Shown: positions 5,408 to 6,896 of the stretch, piece by piece
Numbering within the stretch: the stretch's first letter is position 1
How the letters are laid out: each line of letters starts with the position of its first letter
Assembly: GCA_964425005.1 (NCBI GenBank)
Contig: CAYRKT010000085.1
Coordinates: forward strand, 1 to 6,896
DNA length: 6,896 nucleotides
Direction of reading: 5' to 3'
Origin: CAYRKT01 sp964425005
GTDB taxonomy: Bacteria > Synergistota > Synergistia > CAYRKT01
The notes under the pieces: model-generated
Database searches by the model: none
What the model saw: only the letters and a program-made list of their open reading frames with translations
What the model was told of the DNA's origin: nothing
Program-made: the position numbers and the translations under genes

Positions 5408-6397
5408 TTGGAGCTCTTCGAGCTGGAGCCCAGGGACGTGGTGAAGGCCTATTCCTTCCTGAGGGGCAAGGTGGTCAGGACCCCCCTGGAGAGGAGCGCT
5501 CTGCTCTCAGAGGTTTCCGGAAGGGAGGTTTTCCTGAAGCTGGAGCTCCTCCAGCCCTGTCGGAGCTTCAAGCTGAGGGGAGCCATAAACGCCCTGGGGA
5601 ACCTCCCGAGGGAGGTCCTGGAGCGGGGGGTGATAACCTGCTCCAGCGGGAACCACGGCCAGGGGGTGGCGATGGCGGCCAGGGCCCTGGGGGTTAAGGC
5701 CTCCGTGGTGGTGCCCGAGGACTGCCCGAGGGTGAAGAAGGAGGCCATAAGGCGCTTCGGAGGCCCCTTCGTGGAGCTGATAGAGCACGGAAGGGGGTAC
5801 GACGAGGCCCACGCCAGGGCGCTGGAGCTCGCCGGGGAGAGGGGCCTCTTCTACCTCCCCCCGGGGGAGCACACCCTGATCATGGCGGGGGCGGGGACGG
5901 TGGGGCTTGAGATGCTGGAGGACCGTCCCGAGCTCGACTGCGTCGTGGTCCCCGCTGGCTCCGGGGGGCTGATAGTGGGCATAGCCACCGTCGTCAAGGC
6001 CTTAAGCCCCTCCACCAGGGTGATAGGGGTCCAGAGCGAGGTGTCCCCCCAGTGGGTGGCCTCCTGGAGGGAGGGGAGCTTCGTGGAGGTGGTCCACCGG
6101 CTTCCCACCCTCGCCGAGGGCACCTGGGGCAGCGTGGAGAGGGGGATGTTCGAGCTGGCCAGGGGCAGGGTGGACGACTTCTTCGCCGTCTCGGAGGAGG
6201 AGATAGCCTTCGCCATGGCCTTCGCCCTGAGGGAGCTCCACCTGGTGGTGGAGGGAGCGGGGGCGCTGCCTTTGGCGCTGCTCCTGTCCCACCCGGAGCT
6301 GGTGGAGGGGAAGGAGGTGGGGCTGGTCGTATCCGGAGGCAACGTGGAGGAATCGACCCTGAGGAGGGTGCTTCAGGCCTCCCCTGGGAGGGCGTGA
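5408..6397 (+). CDS. PLP-dependent threonine/serine dehydratase-like enzyme, no ACT domain
   Basis: Fold-type II PLP enzyme, 329 residues, expected to deaminate threonine or serine to 2-oxobutyrate or pyruvate plus ammonia. Numbered from TTG 5408: SFKLRGA with Schiff-base Lys55; SSGNHGQG (79-86) binding substrate carboxylate/PLP; glycine loop GSGGL (184-188) holding the phosphate; VEGAGA with Glu282; SGGN (309-312) near the pyridine ring. The C-terminal ACT regulatory domain of biosynthetic IlvA is absent, which fits a catabolic enzyme or a serine racemase/hydroxyaspartate dehydratase relative. Oddities: the usual FDDPxxIAGQGT segment reads PPGEHTLIMAGAGT (151-164), so the common Gln is Ala162. 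This leaves the substrate open. GTG 5399 is only 2 bases after a GAGG, while TTG 5408 has a G-rich GGGGGTGA (5395-5402) at normal distance, so I prefer TTG. It is divergent from the reductase and convergent with the next gene. Confidence 0.87.
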   Translation: MELFELEPRDVVKAYSFLRGKVVRTPLERSALLSEVSGREVFLKLELLQPCRSFKLRGAINALGNLPREVLERGVITCSSGNHGQGVAMAARALGVKASVVVPEDCPRVKKEAIRRFGGPFVELIEHGRGYDEAHARALELAGERGLFYLPPGEHTLIMAGAGTVGLEMLEDRPELDCVVVPAGSGGLIVGIATVVKALSPSTRVIGVQSEVSPQWVASWREGSFVEVVHRLPTLAEGTWGSVERGMFELARGRVDDFFAVSEEEIAFAMAFALRELHLVVEGAGALPLALLLSHPELVEGKEVGLVVSGGNVEESTLRRVLQASPGRA

Positions 6398-6427
6398 GGG
6401 GGGTGGGGGGATCGACCAGGGCTCGGC

Positions 6428-6896
6428 CTACCACCTCCTGGCCGATCCCCTGAGCTCCTCCAGGTTGGGCACCTCGAGGATGTCGCCCCTGACCACCATG
6501 GCGTATATGCCCCGGCGGGTGAGCTCCCTTATCGTCTCCTCCCTCATGCTGAGCCCCGCGTAGATCCCGTAGACCTCGTAGCCGCTGAGCTCCGGGATGA
6601 GCTCCCTGACCCGACGGAGTAGCCCCTCGAACCTCTCTATGTGCTCCTCGTCGTCGGGATAGCTCTTCACCTCCACGACGAAGGCCACCTTCCTGGAGTG
6701 GGAGACGACCAGGACGTCCACCTCGCCCTCCACCACGCCCTTCCTCCTGATCCTCCTCCTGGGCTGGACGTCCTCGGCCTCCACCCCGAAGGCCTTGAGT
6801 ATCGCCAGGTCCACGGAGGGCAGGAACACGTCCTCCACCATGGTCCCCATCTTGTTGGCCAGGTCACCCCAGCGCTTTTTCATCTCGTCCTTGAAG
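6428..6896 (-). CDS. PD-(D/E)XK nuclease-like protein (DUF3782-like), 5' end possibly beyond the window
   Basis: A conserved protein whose C-terminal domain looks like the PD-(D/E)XK nuclease fold. Numbered from the ATG at 6883: Glu17 in TMVEDVF, Asp56 in EGEVDVLVV, and Glu71-x-Lys73 in FVVEVKSYP form the expected acidic/lysine set. These are followed by a helix (ERFEGLLRRVRE) and a strand pair VYGIYAG...GIYAMVV. The opening RWGDLANKMGTMVED resembles the DUF3782-type family common in thermophiles and cyanobacteria, where a coiled coil usually precedes it. The frame is open to the window edge (FKDE before the Met), so the gene may start upstream, although AAGGA lies 4 bases before ATG 6883 and a 151-residue protein is possible. 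Biological role unknown; these proteins are often called restriction-like but have no proven target. It converges on the dehydratase with a 30-base gap in which I see no terminator hairpin. Confidence 0.75.
   Translation of the reverse strand, partial: FKDEMKKRWGDLANKMGTMVEDVFLPSVDLAILKAFGVEAEDVQPRRRIRRKGVVEGEVDVLVVSHSRKVAFVVEVKSYPDDEEHIERFEGLLRRVRELIPELSGYEVYGIYAGLSMREETIRELTRRGIYAMVVRGDILEVPNLEELRGSARRW

Noticed and set aside
6398..6427. Possible bidirectional terminator between the convergent dehydratase and nuclease-like genes
   Set aside because: The 30 bases are G-rich with no self-complementary stem and no T-run on either strand.
1..6896. CRISPR array, insertion sequence, tRNA or rRNA
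   Set aside because: No spaced direct repeats, transposase motifs, terminal inverted repeats flanking a gene, or tRNA/rRNA-like segments were seen. Nearly all of the window is accounted for by six coding genes.

Overview
This window is strongly GC-rich, with G/purine-loaded coding strands and frequent AGG (Arg), ATA (Ile) and GAG (Glu) codons. TTG starts behind GGAGG-type ribosome binding sites recur. Together with the gene content (an NrdJ-type B12-dependent ribonucleotide reductase, a YedF selenium/sulfur protein, amino-acid PLP enzymes and a PD-(D/E)XK protein of a type common in thermophiles), this suggests an anaerobic, amino-acid-fermenting, possibly thermophilic bacterium. The style recalls high-GC Synergistota such as Thermanaerovibrio. 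That placement is inference from style and remembered homologs, not a search result.

Layout. Positions 1-3189, all on the minus strand, look like one operon read leftward: a class I/II PLP aminotransferase-like enzyme (3189-2059), then yedF (2027-1461, TusA plus DsrE-like domains), then a copper-type P1B ATPase (1471 leftward, cut by the window edge). The yedF and ATPase genes overlap by 11 bases. A 78-base gap (3190-3267) holds, in order of transcription, a hairpin just after the upstream reductase stop, a perfect 9+9 bp palindrome, a TATAAT -10 box inside that palindrome, and a GGAGG. The palindrome (TTATACCCC-ATA-GGGGTATAA) has the general look of a CsoR/CstR-type operator. This fits an operon that ends in a copper pump and contains a sulfur-carrier protein.

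Upstream, also on the minus strand, is the B12-dependent ribonucleotide reductase (5298-3268). It is divergent from a threonine/serine dehydratase-like gene (5408-6397, plus strand). The roughly 100-base divergent region has two overlapping candidate -10 boxes and a second palindrome (5360-5378). At the right end, convergent with the dehydratase and separated by 30 bases, is a PD-(D/E)XK nuclease-like protein (minus strand, running off the edge).

How the parts may work together: the leftward operon may couple amino-acid or sulfur/selenium metabolism to copper export under one metal- or persulfide-responsive repressor. The reductase and dehydratase are housekeeping/catabolic functions sharing a control region. 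The three-gene operon and its operator are the best candidates for something not described before. No mobile element, CRISPR array, tRNA or rRNA was seen. Intergenic stretches are all about 100 bases or shorter and are described below.
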